From the NCBI GenBank assembly GCA_026874595.1, contig CM049320.1:736001-800000 (forward strand): a DNA stretch of 64,000 nucleotides, written 5' to 3'. This DNA comes from Sipunculus nudus (Eukaryota > Annelida > Sipuncula > Golfingiida > Sipunculidae). Numbering within the stretch: the stretch's first letter is position 1; every line of letters starts with the position of its first letter. The notes under the pieces were generated by a model. That model had not been told where the DNA came from and did not search any database. It saw nothing but the letters and a program-made list of their open reading frames with translations. Shown one piece after another: positions 40,616 through 51,480 of the stretch. The position numbers were made by a program, and so were the translations under genes.

Positions 40616-41120
40616 GCAATACAAATATGTTATAATGAGAGGCTAACTGTTGCCACATTTCCATATGTTTGGTTTTTATAATAAAAATATTCTCATAATT
40701 AATTTCAGCCGAACGCCGTTACCCACAGGTCCCTTGTTTAATATATCTTTCCAGAGAAATGTTTATTACCAAAACGCATGTTGCTATGGAATCTGAACCT
40801 GTTTGCAACAGGGGAATATAAAACCTAGATTTTAGAAAATTTAAGAAAAACAGTTATTTAAGAATAATATAAATCAGTATATAACGTTCCAACAATGCCT
40901 ATGGTCAACAGCTGCTGATTTAAAAAATGTCATTTAAACACTGTAAAAAGCAAGACTAGCTTAAAATAGGTACTCATACCGAATACCCCTGCCAGTGCAA
41001 ACAAGGCTTACAAGGAAACTAATTCCGATTCAGGTCTTTGTTCCATGCGTATATCAATATAGAAAAAAGGAGACAGTGAAGCGAAACATTCTTCTTTACT
41101 CACACACACATATGTAGGCC

Positions 41121-41154
<34 letters not shown>

Positions 41155-41369
41155 TGGGGATGTAAATTCATGAAAACCGTCCCGAATCTAGGTTTAATCC
41201 ACACGGGTGCTACACATGCATTGGCAGACCCAGCGTCAGGGTTTAGACTGATCTTTAAATTTGGGTTCTTGGTTTGTTACAACACCAAGGGGCAACCGAG
41301 TAAACATGCATTGACTAAGGAGTGGTCACGTGATGCCTGTATTCAGCGCTTGGTTCCACCCCACCCGTC
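40616..41369. other. non-coding stretch
   Basis: GTCAACAGCTGCTGAT near 40907 begins a segment resembling 47165-47215. TA and AG short tracts lie near 41120-41156. No gene is recognised. Confidence 0.4.
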
Positions 41370-41618
41370 GTGTATATAGTGTTCAGTTGTGTGCTTTACG
41401 GTACACTGATGGAGGCGTCCAACTCCAGGGGCGTTACTGAGGGCTGACCCCCGCAGTGTGTATTCATACATACAAGTGCACCAGTAACACCAGTCGGACA
41501 ACTGGTCTCTGGGTTTATATTACCTGAGAACACAGAAAACCCAGCTCAACGTGATTAATCATCGTTATTATAAATATCTAACCCGTCGGTTAAAGTTATC
41601 ACAGAGGCGCCATAACAG
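41370..41618 (+). promoter_or_regulatory. possible TATA promoter and non-coding first exon
   Basis: CACGTG lies near 41326, TATATA at 41373-41378, and a short ATG frame (13 codons) at about 41409. A donor (AACAG then GTAGGC) follows at 41619. Together they resemble a promoter and leader exon. No coding exon can be tied to it with confidence. Confidence 0.25.
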
Positions 41619-42649
41619 GTAGGCTAATTATAGATTTTTTTTAGATATGTGACTTTGTTTGCTGTAAGTCTGTTTATAGCATTCAAATATGTCCACGTGT
41701 ATGGCGTATCAAACAGATCAAGTTAAAATGGAATGACTTAGATACAACGATAATTATCTCTATATATAAAATCGAATACTCGGAAATTGCTATATGTTCG
41801 CTGTAAGCTATTTACGTGTCATGTCATATTCAGAATTGGAAGGTTACTTATGCAGAACGTCATATCATTAATTATACCATACCTCACACATCATATCTGA
41901 GATTCGACAATTTAATTTTAGATGTCCTGAAATCCGAGACATGGTTTTATCAAATCACATATGAAACAGGCATTTAAAACCATCCATGACTATTTTCGTA
42001 CACAGAGTAATATTAAACAAGGCAGCAGATACTATTTAAATGAACCACACAGTTAAAATTCAGCAAAGGTTTGGGTCCATGGGCATGTAGTAGATCAAAC
42101 TTTTAAGTAAACAACATAACTCGTGAATCTATTAAGACAACGGCCGTAATATTTTAATGTTAACGTACGACATATTCTGCCGTTTTCGGAGGTCATCCGC
42201 CATTTGTAGCTTGGAAGTCCGGTCAAGAATAGAAGCGTGTATCCACGTCTGACTTGTGTTAATTTGGACTGTCAATTTTCAAATGCAGGCCAAGCCTCTA
42301 AAATCCATAATTCCAGCTTTGGAGGAATGTGCTTCCAAATTAAACACCCATATAGCAAGTCTATGGCAGGCAGTTTTCTGTCACAAAAAAAACAAAAACC
42401 GAAAAACAAATAAAAAATACCAAGGAGAGGAGGGTACTGGGTATGACTGGCGAGGACAGCGAGGTTTAATTGCATTTTAATGAATCTTTGATAATGTACC
42501 AGGAAACATAAAATTTTCATTGGTGAGAGAAAGATAGGCATTGTGAAAAGTATGGACATTCCGAAATTTGACTTTATAGTGAATGTTAATGATATTGTTT
42601 TACGTAATTACGTAAGTAGGTAGAAGCCTGGTCCATAACATCGATGATC

Positions 42650-43150
42650 GCTATCATTCACAATATTAGGAAGTATTTGTTATCATTTACAATATAAGGC
42701 AGTATTTGATACATCATTTACAATATGAGGGGGTATTTGATACATCATTTATTATATTAGGGAGTGTTTTATATATCATTTACAATATTAGGGAGTATTT
42801 GATACATTATTTACAATATAAGGGGGTTTCGCTATCATTTACAATATTAGTGAATATTTGATATATCATTCACAACATAAGGGGGAGTATTGGTTATATC
42901 ATTTACAATATTAGGAAGTATTTGTTATCATTCACAATATTAGGGAGTATTTGATATATCATTTACAATATTAGGGAGTATTTGATACATTATTAACAAT
43001 ATTAGGGAGTATTTGATTTATCATTTACAATATAGGGGAGTATTTGACACATTATTAACAATATTAGGGAGTATTTGATACATCATTTACAATATAAGTG
43101 GGTATTTGATACATCATTTACAATATTAGGGAGTTTTTGATATATCATTT
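42650..43150. repeat. about 32-bp minisatellite, some 15 copies
   Basis: Degenerate repeats built from CATTTACAATATTAGGGAGT and ATTTGATACAT. Copies vary (GGGGGTATT, TATTAACAAT) and spacing wobbles around 32 bases. Confidence 0.9.
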
Positions 43151-43154
43151 ACAG

Positions 43155-43364
43155 TCAGGTTCTGAGGCCAGTCAGCGTCCAGTCCTGGGACAGCAGAAAT
43201 CCGGTAAATATCACACACACGGAATGAGAGGGGCCAACCGCGACAGTCCGATCTCCCATTCTCCATTCAAGCGGGGGCCATTAACATACACTGCAGTGAC
43301 GTCCATGAGGACTATTCAAGTTGGGATTCAATGGTCAATGCCAACATGCCAATTCCCCTTTTGA
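43155..43364 (+). CDS. candidate exon, unrecognised
   Basis: Right after the minisatellite, an ATTTACAG acceptor opens a frame that stays open for 69 codons (SGSEASQRPVLGQQKSGKYH and onward) to a TGA. Its GC content is clearly above the flanks. A donor-like GTAAAT at 43204 could also end a 49-base exon. The acceptor string ATTTACA is itself part of the repeat unit, which lowers its weight. No family is recognised. Confidence 0.25.
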   Translation, partial: SGSEASQRPVLGQQKSGKYHTHGMRGANRDSPISHSPFKRGPLTYTAVTSMRTIQVGIQWSMPTCQFPF

Positions 43365-44196
43365 GTGTTGTGTATAGTTACTGTTAGCCAGAGTATTCAG
43401 GCTTGACCAGGCTATTTGCTTTGTTTACACTGTTTATTAAGTTCAGTTACAATGGCTTGGGAAAAAATAATACAAAAAGATAAACCTTACAATAAAAAAT
43501 GCCCGAAACAAAATTTCAGGTTTTTTTATTTTTTGCTTTTCGTCGCTGGAAGGAAACTGTGTGATTTTTTAGTATAAAAGTTCAGGCTTAAGAAACCACC
43601 AGGATAAACTATGCTTAGTGTCGATATTTATCACAATTAGTTAAATGTAAAATCTATGCACTAGGTCACACGTAATATATAGATTACTTGTAGGAATAAA
43701 ACGGGTACTTCAAATATCGTCAAATGAAAAAGGCGTTTAGGTCCGTTTAAGCAAGCTGATGGTTAACAAGCCGAATCGAGACAGGAAACTCGGCTTAGCA
43801 CTAAAGTCAGCCGTAATTTTGTCCAAGCCTGGCGCATTTTTGTAGCTAATATGGCTGCGAGCTCTACGTCGAACAGAGTATGTACATGTACCACTTACAA
43901 ATGTATCCATGCATGTGGTTATTCTGTCACAATCACCTTTTGTCCATTCAGTCAGAGCCGTATGTGCGAACTGTTGTCCTGATTTTAAAACGAGTTCAAT
44001 AATATTATCAGACATATCTATTTGTCTGAAGTGGCAAACCATAAAGTATACGCCACGTCAATTTTAAAGGCCATGTTTGGTAACAATTTTTTTACTGGCG
44101 TAACAAATATCGGAGGCTTCATGCAAAACCTTAAAGATGTAATGAATAAAGCTAATACAAGGACATCTGATAAACTAACCTCATAATCGCATAACC

Positions 44197-44200
<4 letters not shown>
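43365..44200. other. non-coding stretch
   Basis: AT-rich. A minus-strand open frame of 101 codons at 43737-44042 has no recognisable domain. Confidence 0.4.

Positions 44201-44279
<79 letters not shown>
44201..44279. repeat. TA microsatellite
   Basis: About 40 uninterrupted TA dinucleotides. The open frames across it are artefacts. Confidence 0.97.
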
Positions 44280-44281
<2 letters not shown>

Positions 44282-45299
44282 CAACGTGCACCAGCAGCTC
44301 TTGACAGTTCGTTTTTGATTTGTTCCCGTTCATTACATATCACTTATCCAGGCCACATGGGTTTGAATGGTTATTCTTGTTAGCTGCTACATTTACCATT
44401 CGTGTAATTACCATTTATTTTCTCTTCACCTGACACCAAGTTCAATGTTTGATACAAATTTACCGGTGATGTTTTACACTCCTTAAATTTTGCAAATAGA
44501 TCGTATTGCAGTGAAAATCAGTCCCAAAGCCATCGTTATTTTATTTGATTAGAATTATATAGTCGACTTTTCCATCAATATTGCAATATACGATACAAAT
44601 TATTTAGGGGTGTGTGTCCTTTTTAAATCCTTCTCTCGTGGCATCACAGTGATGTCATAAATCCCCATTGAACTAACATTTCCTTGAGTTAACCAAACAA
44701 GGTGACTCTACAACTACATGCATTAAATAAGGTACTGTATCGAGTGACTTGTTCACCAATCTCTGTTGATGTTGATATTCTCGGTGATATTGTTATTATA
44801 AATACAGAGCGAAACTAAATAAAAGACAAAAAGTACAGTGAAACCCGCCTTGCTTCCACCCCACAAATACGACCACTTTTGGTCCTGGATAATTTAAGCG
44901 ATATTTCAATGATAAATTATTAAAAATTGATACCATTCCTAAATTCAGAATTACGGACATATTTTGTGGTCCAAAAGTTAATGCGACCACTTAGTGCTGT
45001 AATAACTTTTGGCCTACTTGAGTCCATAGCCTCTTCGAATACAACTGCCTGCAAATACCAGCTTCATATATAGAGGGCAACAAATACCAAATAAATTAGC
45101 CATTCCGAATGCATGGCTGACCTTTTCCCATGGTTGAGCTCACGCTTTCTACAACTAACGTTTTAACGTTCTGTTTAGTCGTACATGTGTTCATGCTTTA
45201 CGTACATTCGGATGAAGAGCAGTCAGCAAAATTTGTACAAAGCTGTGATATTATATATAAGTATAAACTTTATTTATTTTCCATGGATTGAACAATTAG

Positions 45300-45460
45300 T
45301 TATGATAATTAATACGAGGCACTCTCCATGGCTCGGGTGTAAGCGTTCGGAAATCTTTAGAGGTGGAGAAAACCACCGATCTTCGACGGGTCACTACAGC
45401 CCAGTATCATGGCGACTCCGGGGATCGAACCCGGATGAGAGCTGAGGGACTTTCCAGGCC
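45300..45460 (-). mobile_element. tRNA-like SINE remnant
   Basis: On the minus strand CCGGGTTCGATCCCCGG (around 45433-45417) is a perfect B box within a pairing T-arm. It is followed by GATCGGTGGTTTTCTCC. No good A box precedes it, so it is a truncated or decayed SINE rather than a tRNA gene. Confidence 0.45.
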
Positions 45461-45632
45461 CCATATACATACTGCAAATAATGATTGCTTTTAATCATAA
45501 TACATACATGTATACTGTGTTACGGTTCTCTTTCACGCGGCGAATCCCACTTGCCGAACCATAACACAAAACCTCAGACACATATTCTCAAATAAACGCA
45601 ACAAGGGTTTAAGTGCCAACGGTGCTCTATTA

Positions 45633-45638
<6 letters not shown>

Positions 45639-45687
<49 letters not shown>
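45639..45687. repeat. TA microsatellite
   Basis: About 24 TA dinucleotides. Confidence 0.97.
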
Positions 45688-45690
<3 letters not shown>

Positions 45691-45699
45691 TACATAACA

Positions 45700-46310
45700 T
45701 ATAATCAAAGAGTTAATACATAATGAACCCTTAACAAAGTCTGTGGAAATGGCTGTAACTGAATGAATACTCAACTAAAGTCCAAAAGTTCAACTGAAGA
45801 TTCACTGCCGGTCCATAGTAACTCAAGGAGATAACAAAAAGTTCAGCATCCTGCGCTGATTAATAAGTCCTTCCTCTTCACAAAGAAAAGTCAATGTTGG
45901 TTTCTTGTTGGGGAGGACGACCCACAAATAACGAATCTACGTATCCACAGGGTTGACAGGTTAACGTGAAAAGTTCACAATCAAGTCCTCGCTGCAGAGC
46001 CGTGACGAGTGTCTTATAGGACTCGTTAAAAGCGGTAACATAAGTCACACTGGTTTTATTTCAATGAGGCAGCGAGTCCGCATCTTTCCTCAATAGTTAT
46101 AATTGTTCTGAAGTGTGTGTCCACAATAGAGCGAGTCCCGTGCCAGGGACCAAAATAAGTTGATTGTCAATAGGGCGAGTCCCGTGTCACTAACACAAAT
46201 AACAGTTGAATATCCAGCGAATGAAGCTCTAAATGGTAGGGGGCGATCCAGAAGAACACTACGGGTGCGGCTGCAGAGGTTCACAACAACTGATTGAAAC
46301 CATTAATGTA
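45700..46310. other. repeat-like stretch with partial internal duplication
   Basis: GAGCGAGTCCCGTG near 46121 recurs as GGGCGAGTCCCGTG near 46173 with partly similar flanks. Otherwise no gene is recognised. Confidence 0.35.
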
Positions 46311-46624
46311 TTTTGCACTACTTAATTGGTAATATTCTTGTTCCCTTCATGCCTATAATCACTTACATTTTTACACAATGATCTGACAGCTGGCAAATAG
46401 AACACCAACAATAAATCATTTTTTTATCATGAATTATCAGTACTACATGGTAGCTCGTTTTAATTTATTTAAACTACAGACCTCACGTAAGGACTACTGT
46501 CAACCCATACATCAACGATTTTAGCCGGGATATGATCAAGGTAACTTAAAATTTCACAAATAGGACCATTCCAAATTACGAACAGTCAGTCCCCAAGGTG
46601 GTCGTAATTGTGGGGTACCCTGTA

Positions 46625-47583
46625 ATTATTAATTAATGTTTCCCTGGTTACTCGGGGTGTACGTCAGTAGCTTCATTTACCTAATGAAAGACATTTATGG
46701 CTTTTTAATGTTCACGTCTGCCAGTCATGATTTGAAGTATGTATAGAGTGAAATGATTCGTGATAATACCAAGGCCTTTGTCTGTTCAAGCTAGACCCCG
46801 TGTCAGCGTGTATAGTCAGACTTGCATATAATTGATCACTCATATGTATGCGGACGTAGACATGATACGTTGTAAAGAGAAGCCGGCGAGTTCCAGGTGC
46901 TGCCAGCAGACGCGATATTTTCATTGTCTGTTTCATCCCCTCCTATTCACCTGTCTTTGACATGACAGTTTTTATTAGTTACATTTCAAGGTATTATATA
47001 TTGGATAGAAGATTAAATGGCCTAAGTTTCAACAAGGAAATAATTATTTACATCCTATTTAAGAAACAGATTATATAAAAAATATGAGAAATTAATTTTC
47101 ATTTCACAACATATCATCCCACTTATGACAGGCAAGGTCACTGGTCACATGCAAAAACAGCCCTGGTTGACAGCTGCTGATCGGCCGATGTCATGTAAAC
47201 ACTCTAAAAATATAACCAGCTGAAAGAAAGATGGTTAATTGTGCAAAAGTTGAGAAACAAACTGATTTTAAAAAGTTGAGAAACATAAACTGGAGATTTA
47301 TTGTAAAATTTCTTTATTGCTATATTAGGCCGTCACTTCCATATGGAGCTTTCTACGAAGTAATTAATAATAATAAATATAAACTTTTAAGAATTTTTTT
47401 TCCAAGAAAACAGGTGGACACAGGTTGGTGGAACGCAGCATTGTTATACACATATATGTTTACCTTTGTGCAGCATAATTTATATAAGCTAGGTACGAAT
47501 CATTAACCCTGAAACAATATGTATGTTTGTGTTTCTATTATAGTGTTTTGAGATTTAAGCTGAGTTGCCATGGGTGCTTGCTC

Positions 47584-47584
<1 letters not shown>
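46625..47584. other. non-coding stretch
   Basis: GTTGACAGCTGCTGATCGG near 47166-47184 followed by ATGTCATGTAAACACT resembles 40905-40950, an old dispersed repeat. No gene is recognised. Confidence 0.4.

Positions 47585-47638
<54 letters not shown>
47585..47638. repeat. TA microsatellite bordering the Penelope-like element
   Basis: TA repeat abutting the left inverted arm of the retroelement. A matching TA tract borders the right arm. Confidence 0.95.
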
Positions 47639-47660
47639 AAACTCTGAAGAAAAACAACAC

Positions 47661-47717
47661 TGTTAATTCACAACAGTCTGTTTCACGGGATGCGACCCGA
47701 TCATCAGGTGAATGTGG
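47661..47717 (-). ncRNA. hammerhead ribozyme motif (type I, minimal stem III), element-encoded
   Basis: Read on the minus strand: stem I strand AUUCAC (47713-47708), core CUGAUGA (47707-47701), stem II CGGG/CCCG closing a six-base loop (47699-47686), core GAAA (47684-47681), then C-AGACU-G as a stem III of only two pairs (including the final A with U). The cleavage triplet GUU is at 47674-47672, and GUGAAU (47671-47666) pairs perfectly with AUUCAC. This is the architecture reported for Penelope-like elements. The base of stem II is a U-U mismatch, so activity may be low. It lies sense to the retroelement ORF. Confidence 0.8.
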
Positions 47718-48272
47718 TTAGAATGACGCTAACGGCGTGGTTTGAAAAGCCGAGACTTTACGAGATTATGCTTTTTGCGATTCGGGGGGGGGGGGGGGCA
47801 TGTGAAAGACTGACACTGATCCTATTGTCCTCGGGTGCAAAATAGGATTGGTCGGGGTACACGTGCGATACTGGAACATAACAGGGCGGGGCAAAGAGGT
47901 TATTATTGTTGTAAATTTTATATATAATACAAAGATATATACCAGGATGCTCAATTAGCATATTGAACTGATTTCTAATAGGGTCTTGGAAGTAGTGAAC
48001 ATATCAGTAGTATACATATGATAAAAATACACATATACTATGAAAAAACACAATATACAAGGCAAATATACAATATAAAAGGCAAATATACTATACTCAT
48101 ACCAAATGCAATCCATTCGGTAAACTCACCATGATGTAGTGGTAACGCCATGTCCCTCATCACTGCAAAGCAGTGAGAGAACAACTACCTGAACAGGTAA
48201 GTCTGCCCAGCGGATCCTCGTTGGGGGGGGGGGGGGGGGGGTTAAGTGGGAACGCTGAATATAGTACGAATG

Positions 48273-48360
48273 CTAGGTTTTAAAATATTTCAGGGTGAAT
48301 TTGTTTTGATGGCGGCACTTGGAGAGAATTTCAGCTCTTGAGTTCAACAATGATCCAGGG
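48273..48360 (-). pseudogene. frameshifted C-terminal tail of the retroelement protein
   Basis: Beyond the 14-base C run (minus strand; G on plus, about 48358-48372) the main frame stops at 48344. A different frame continues for about 26 codons and contains SLLNSRAEIL and a Cys-Arg-His motif, ending TAG at 48275-48273. This looks like the natural C-terminus displaced by a change in homopolymer length. It could be a real slippage mutation or a sequencing error in the run. Confidence 0.65.
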
Positions 48361-49606
48361 GGGGGGGGGGGGCCGTAGCTATAAGTAGCTTTTCAGCCCA
48401 GCAGAGATCACACTCCCTAGTCCCACAGTAGTAAGGTGCTGCCTTGGCAGATATTTCCCAGGAGAGCTTGTAATTGATATTGTTGTCTTTTAGTGACCAG
48501 ATGTGTTTAGACAGTTCAGTATTTTTAGCGTGGGATCTGTTCCGAAAGGATTGCTTGTGGTTATTGTATCTTGTCTTGAAATCACCTTCAGTACACCCTA
48601 TGTAGTGTTTCACGTCATTGTCTGTTCTAACTGTTGCCTTAAAGACAATGCATTTCAGCTGACATTGACCATTCATAGGACATTCGTCTTTTTTACGGCA
48701 GTTACATTGTTTTTGAGGTACATTCACAGCATTGTCGGTATTTAAAACCTTCATATTATGTTTGCTGATCAGGTTAGACATGTTGGGTAGACAGCCATAG
48801 CTAATTTTCAAATTGTTCCTGTTGAATAACCTGTGGTACCTGTGATGTTGAGGGAACTGTTTTTCAACTAGTTTCATGAATTGTCTGCCAATGTTGGTTT
48901 TTACATGACGGCTGTAGGGTGGATTAAACCATATTATTTTCCTTTTCCTGTTTCTTTTGCTTTTCACTGTGGGTTCAACATATTTTAAGCTTTCTGAGAA
49001 CCCGCTTTTCGCTAAAGCTTTGTCATACATGGGTTTGGCTTTCATAAATTGCTCTTTATTGCAGGAGATGTCAGATACACGTTTGCTGATCATCATAGGT
49101 ATCTGCCTAATGATAGCTGGGGGGTGATTGGATTGTGCGTGGATATAGAGCGGGTCATTGTTCGGTTTTCTGTAAGGGTAGAAGATGTCATTTTGGAGGT
49201 CAAATGTTACGTCTAAGAAATCTGTGCAGGTCAGGTTAGTTTCAATGGTTATCTTTAACCCAACATTGGAAACGAGTTTGATCATTTTCTTACGGGTGCT
49301 GTCTGCTTTGGGTCCAGACATGTTGGGGAAACAACCTAAACCGTCATCACGATACAGGCCTAGAGCATTTTCACCAAATTCCTTTTTCAACATATCTAGG
49401 ATGTATAAACCAACAATTTCGCATACTTCAGCGCCATCAAAACTGCCCATGGTGACGTCAAAACTAGTATGATCTTTTTTCACCCAGGTGTTACCGTTGC
49501 TAAACAGTAAGCTTTTCCTGCTGTGCAGGATGGTTTTGATAACATCCTCTGGAATGGAGACCATGGTATTGAAAATAACCACATTCACTTGATGATCGGG
49601 TCGCAT
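48344..49606 (-). CDS. Penelope-like element protein: reverse transcriptase (partial) + GIY-YIG endonuclease
   Basis: A 420-codon open frame. Residues 1-10 come from the inverted terminal repeat and are not true protein. Homology-like sequence starts about residue 10. The reverse transcriptase catalytic motif YRDD is at 85-88, followed by the thumb-like region to about 290. A Cys cluster (301, 303, 309, 315, 319; CNC...C...C) precedes a GIY-YIG nuclease domain with HYIG at 334-337, FKTRYNNH at 343-350 and the likely catalytic Glu at 364. A CxxC (399, 402) lies near the end. The upstream fingers and palm motifs are absent (5' truncation), and the C-terminus is displaced by a poly-G run. It would insert copies into DNA by target-primed reverse transcription, but this copy is defective. 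Confidence 0.88.
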   Translation of the reverse strand: MRPDHQVNVVIFNTMVSIPEDVIKTILHSRKSLLFSNGNTWVKKDHTSFDVTMGSFDGAEVCEIVGLYILDMLKKEFGENALGLYRDDGLGCFPNMSGPKADSTRKKMIKLVSNVGLKITIETNLTCTDFLDVTFDLQNDIFYPYRKPNNDPLYIHAQSNHPPAIIRQIPMMISKRVSDISCNKEQFMKAKPMYDKALAKSGFSESLKYVEPTVKSKRNRKRKIIWFNPPYSRHVKTNIGRQFMKLVEKQFPQHHRYHRLFNRNNLKISYGCLPNMSNLISKHNMKVLNTDNAVNVPQKQCNCRKKDECPMNGQCQLKCIVFKATVRTDNDVKHYIGCTEGDFKTRYNNHKQSFRNRSHAKNTELSKHIWSLKDNNINYKLSWEISAKAAPYYCGTRECDLCWAEKLLIATAPPPPLDHC

Positions 49607-49654
49607 CCCGAAAAACAGACAGTTGTGAATTTACAGTGTTGTTTTTCTTCAGTG

Positions 49655-49655
<1 letters not shown>
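49576..49655 (+). ncRNA. inverted, degenerate copy of the hammerhead motif
   Basis: The plus strand repeats the same fold in opposite orientation: AUUCAC at 49583-49588 and GUGAAU at 49625-49630 still pair, and stem II is intact and even closes with a U-A pair. Two invariant core bases are changed: the first C of CUGAUGA is U (49589) and the G of GAAA is A (49612). Such changes abolish cleavage in known hammerheads, so this arm should be inactive. Confidence 0.75.

Positions 49656-49704
<49 letters not shown>
49656..49704. repeat. TA microsatellite bordering the retroelement
   Basis: TA tract directly outside the right inverted arm. Confidence 0.95.
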
Positions 49705-49707
<3 letters not shown>

Positions 49708-49949
49708 ATATGAGGTTTGTATAAATCTCATTTATATATCTCATAAAATATTAATGATTAGCTTCATTAATGATATTTTTAAGGTTTTGCAAGGAGCCTT
49801 CAATGTTTGATGGTTACGCCAGTATTGGATTGTTACCAAACATTGCCTATACATTTATAATTGATGTGGCGTACTTAATGGTATGCCACCTGAGACAAAC
49901 AGATATAAATTGCTAATATTATAGAACTCTATTGTAAATCTGCACAACA

Positions 49950-50003
<54 letters not shown>

Positions 50004-50440
50004 CATTTAACATGTCTACGGGAGGCATTATAGCCCGAACAAAACCATGCAAGTATCCGTACGTGAATATATACGATCCTTCTGGATCCGCCCGTGACTG
50101 AGAGGAGATATAATAATAATCGTGGAACTGGTTACAGGGAAATAAACATGGAACTGAACAGCACGATAGAGGTCCTTTGTATACGGTCGCCATGTTCCCT
50201 GGAGGGAAGGTAAACGTATAAACACGTGGGTTTGTTATGTGATGGTTGCATCGCATCAAGAACCTTGAAGACTTTGTCCTGATACGATTTGCTGGTGTTA
50301 AGTGTGACGTCACAGACACTTTTTAGAAATGACTTAAATTTAGCAATACCTGTTGGTTTATTCTTCCCTAAAAATTTGGGGCTGATACTGTCAGAAATAC
50401 TAAGCTTTCTTTGATATCTTGATTTGTTAGTTACAGGGGG
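49705..50440. other. non-coding stretch with TA microsatellite
   Basis: TA tract at about 49950-50001. A minus-strand open frame of 154 codons (49855-50319) runs through that tract and is not credible as a gene. Confidence 0.5.
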
Positions 50441-50525
50441 GTTTCCGTGTGGCTGATGTCACTGCCGAGTTAACAGTGCTCCTGACACACTGCCCAGAAT
50501 CGAACTCACGACTCTGCTGTTTAGG
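50440..50525 (-). mobile_element. SINE-like fragment with B box
   Basis: On the minus strand GTGAGTTCGATTCTGGG (about 50507-50491) carries a B box. Downstream is AGCACTGTTAACTCGGCAGT followed by GACATCA. The same downstream string occurs near 55838-55862 with two changes, showing a dispersed element. No A box is recognised. Confidence 0.4.
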
Positions 50526-51480
50526 GTTTGTGGGCGTCACAATCTGATCCCCACAATGCACCGCGGCTTCTATATACACAGCTGCCGTAGGTGTAAATGC
50601 AATGAAAAGGGTTATGTAGTCTTTTCGAGTACGTTTTCATGGCAAATTACAGGGGTGTTTTTGAGGTAGGGACTCCACGGAATTATTAATATTTTGCAAG
50701 CATGCGCATGTCAAATGTAAATAGAATGTGTTTCCTTGAAATGTAGACAAGTAATCCCCGGCCTTCCCACAGGGCCTAACTAGAAGAGGAAGGTTTTGTT
50801 CATTTTTAATACACAACCTCACACACAGTATTTATAAACGTAAATGGAATCAAAACTGTTTCTTCTGGGGAAATTGGATTCAGTGTATGTACAATTAATT
50901 TAATGGTAAATAGGCTAACTAATGAATGTTTTATAGACTAGCGATGATTAGACGGGGAGGGGAGAAACTGGACCCAGATAATAGAGTGACTGGCACTGAA
51001 CGTCAGGAATTACGAACGACCATATTTCACAGAAAGGTCGATTGTCCGAAAAAAGGTATTGATATGGAACCTTTTAAACTACAATGTAGACTGTAGTTTC
51101 CCGAAGAGCATTTGAATTATTCTACGTTCATCCAAACACGAATAAACGAAGACCCAACAATTACATTCGTGCTATAAAACGATTACGTTTATTTATAAAT
51201 TTATTTACATGAACGCTGTATACTGACAATTCAAAGGGTATGTTTTGTGAGTGCATCATTTGTTTCTGAGTCGATTTACAAATGCATGTGACACCATTTT
51301 AACAGTTAACATGGTAATATGTCTTAAAATTGCGGGATATTCCTCACAAAATTAAAATAAATTTGTACTAAAATGACTATACTTAACTCCGGATTGACAA
51401 TTAATTCCGCCAGTCTGGCGTAGTGAATACTGTATCTTCATCAGTATACCTTAAATAGTCTTGTAATATTTTCAGGACAA
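50526..51480. other. non-coding stretch
   Basis: No gene or transposon end is recognised. Short open frames only. Confidence 0.4.

Larger units (their letters stand above)
44836..46622. mobile_element. possible pogo/Tigger-like non-autonomous element
   Basis: The left end reads CAGTGAAACCCGCC and, 12 bases on, CCCCACAAATACGACCAC. The right end, in reverse complement, reads CAGGGTACCCCACAATTACG and then ACCACC. Each end is bordered by TA (44834-44835, 46623-46624). The ends match in about 20 of 23 bases over the CCCCACAA-TACGACCAC part but differ by an indel near the tips. A third similar end lies near 44980-44997. No transposase is inside. It may instead be two separate short elements. Confidence 0.35.
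47641..49655 (-). mobile_element. 5'-truncated Penelope-like retroelement framed by inverted repeats
   Basis: The element carries, on the minus strand, the C-terminal part of a reverse transcriptase and a GIY-YIG endonuclease, the pair that defines Penelope-like elements. An 80-base sequence at 47641-47720 recurs in reverse complement at 49576-49655 with about ten differences. TA microsatellites lie immediately outside both arms. Sequence from 48272 down to 47721 is the 3' untranslated part, with G-runs near 47785-47799 and 48222-48240. PLEs are known to carry terminal repeats in direct or inverted arrangement and hammerhead motifs, both of which fit here. The N-terminal half of the polymerase is missing. 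Confidence 0.85.

Noticed and set aside
45417-45433. Functional tRNA gene
   Set aside because: Only the T-arm/B box is good; no A box or acceptor stem can be paired.
49855-50319. 154-codon minus-strand open frame
   Set aside because: It includes a translated TA microsatellite and has no domain.
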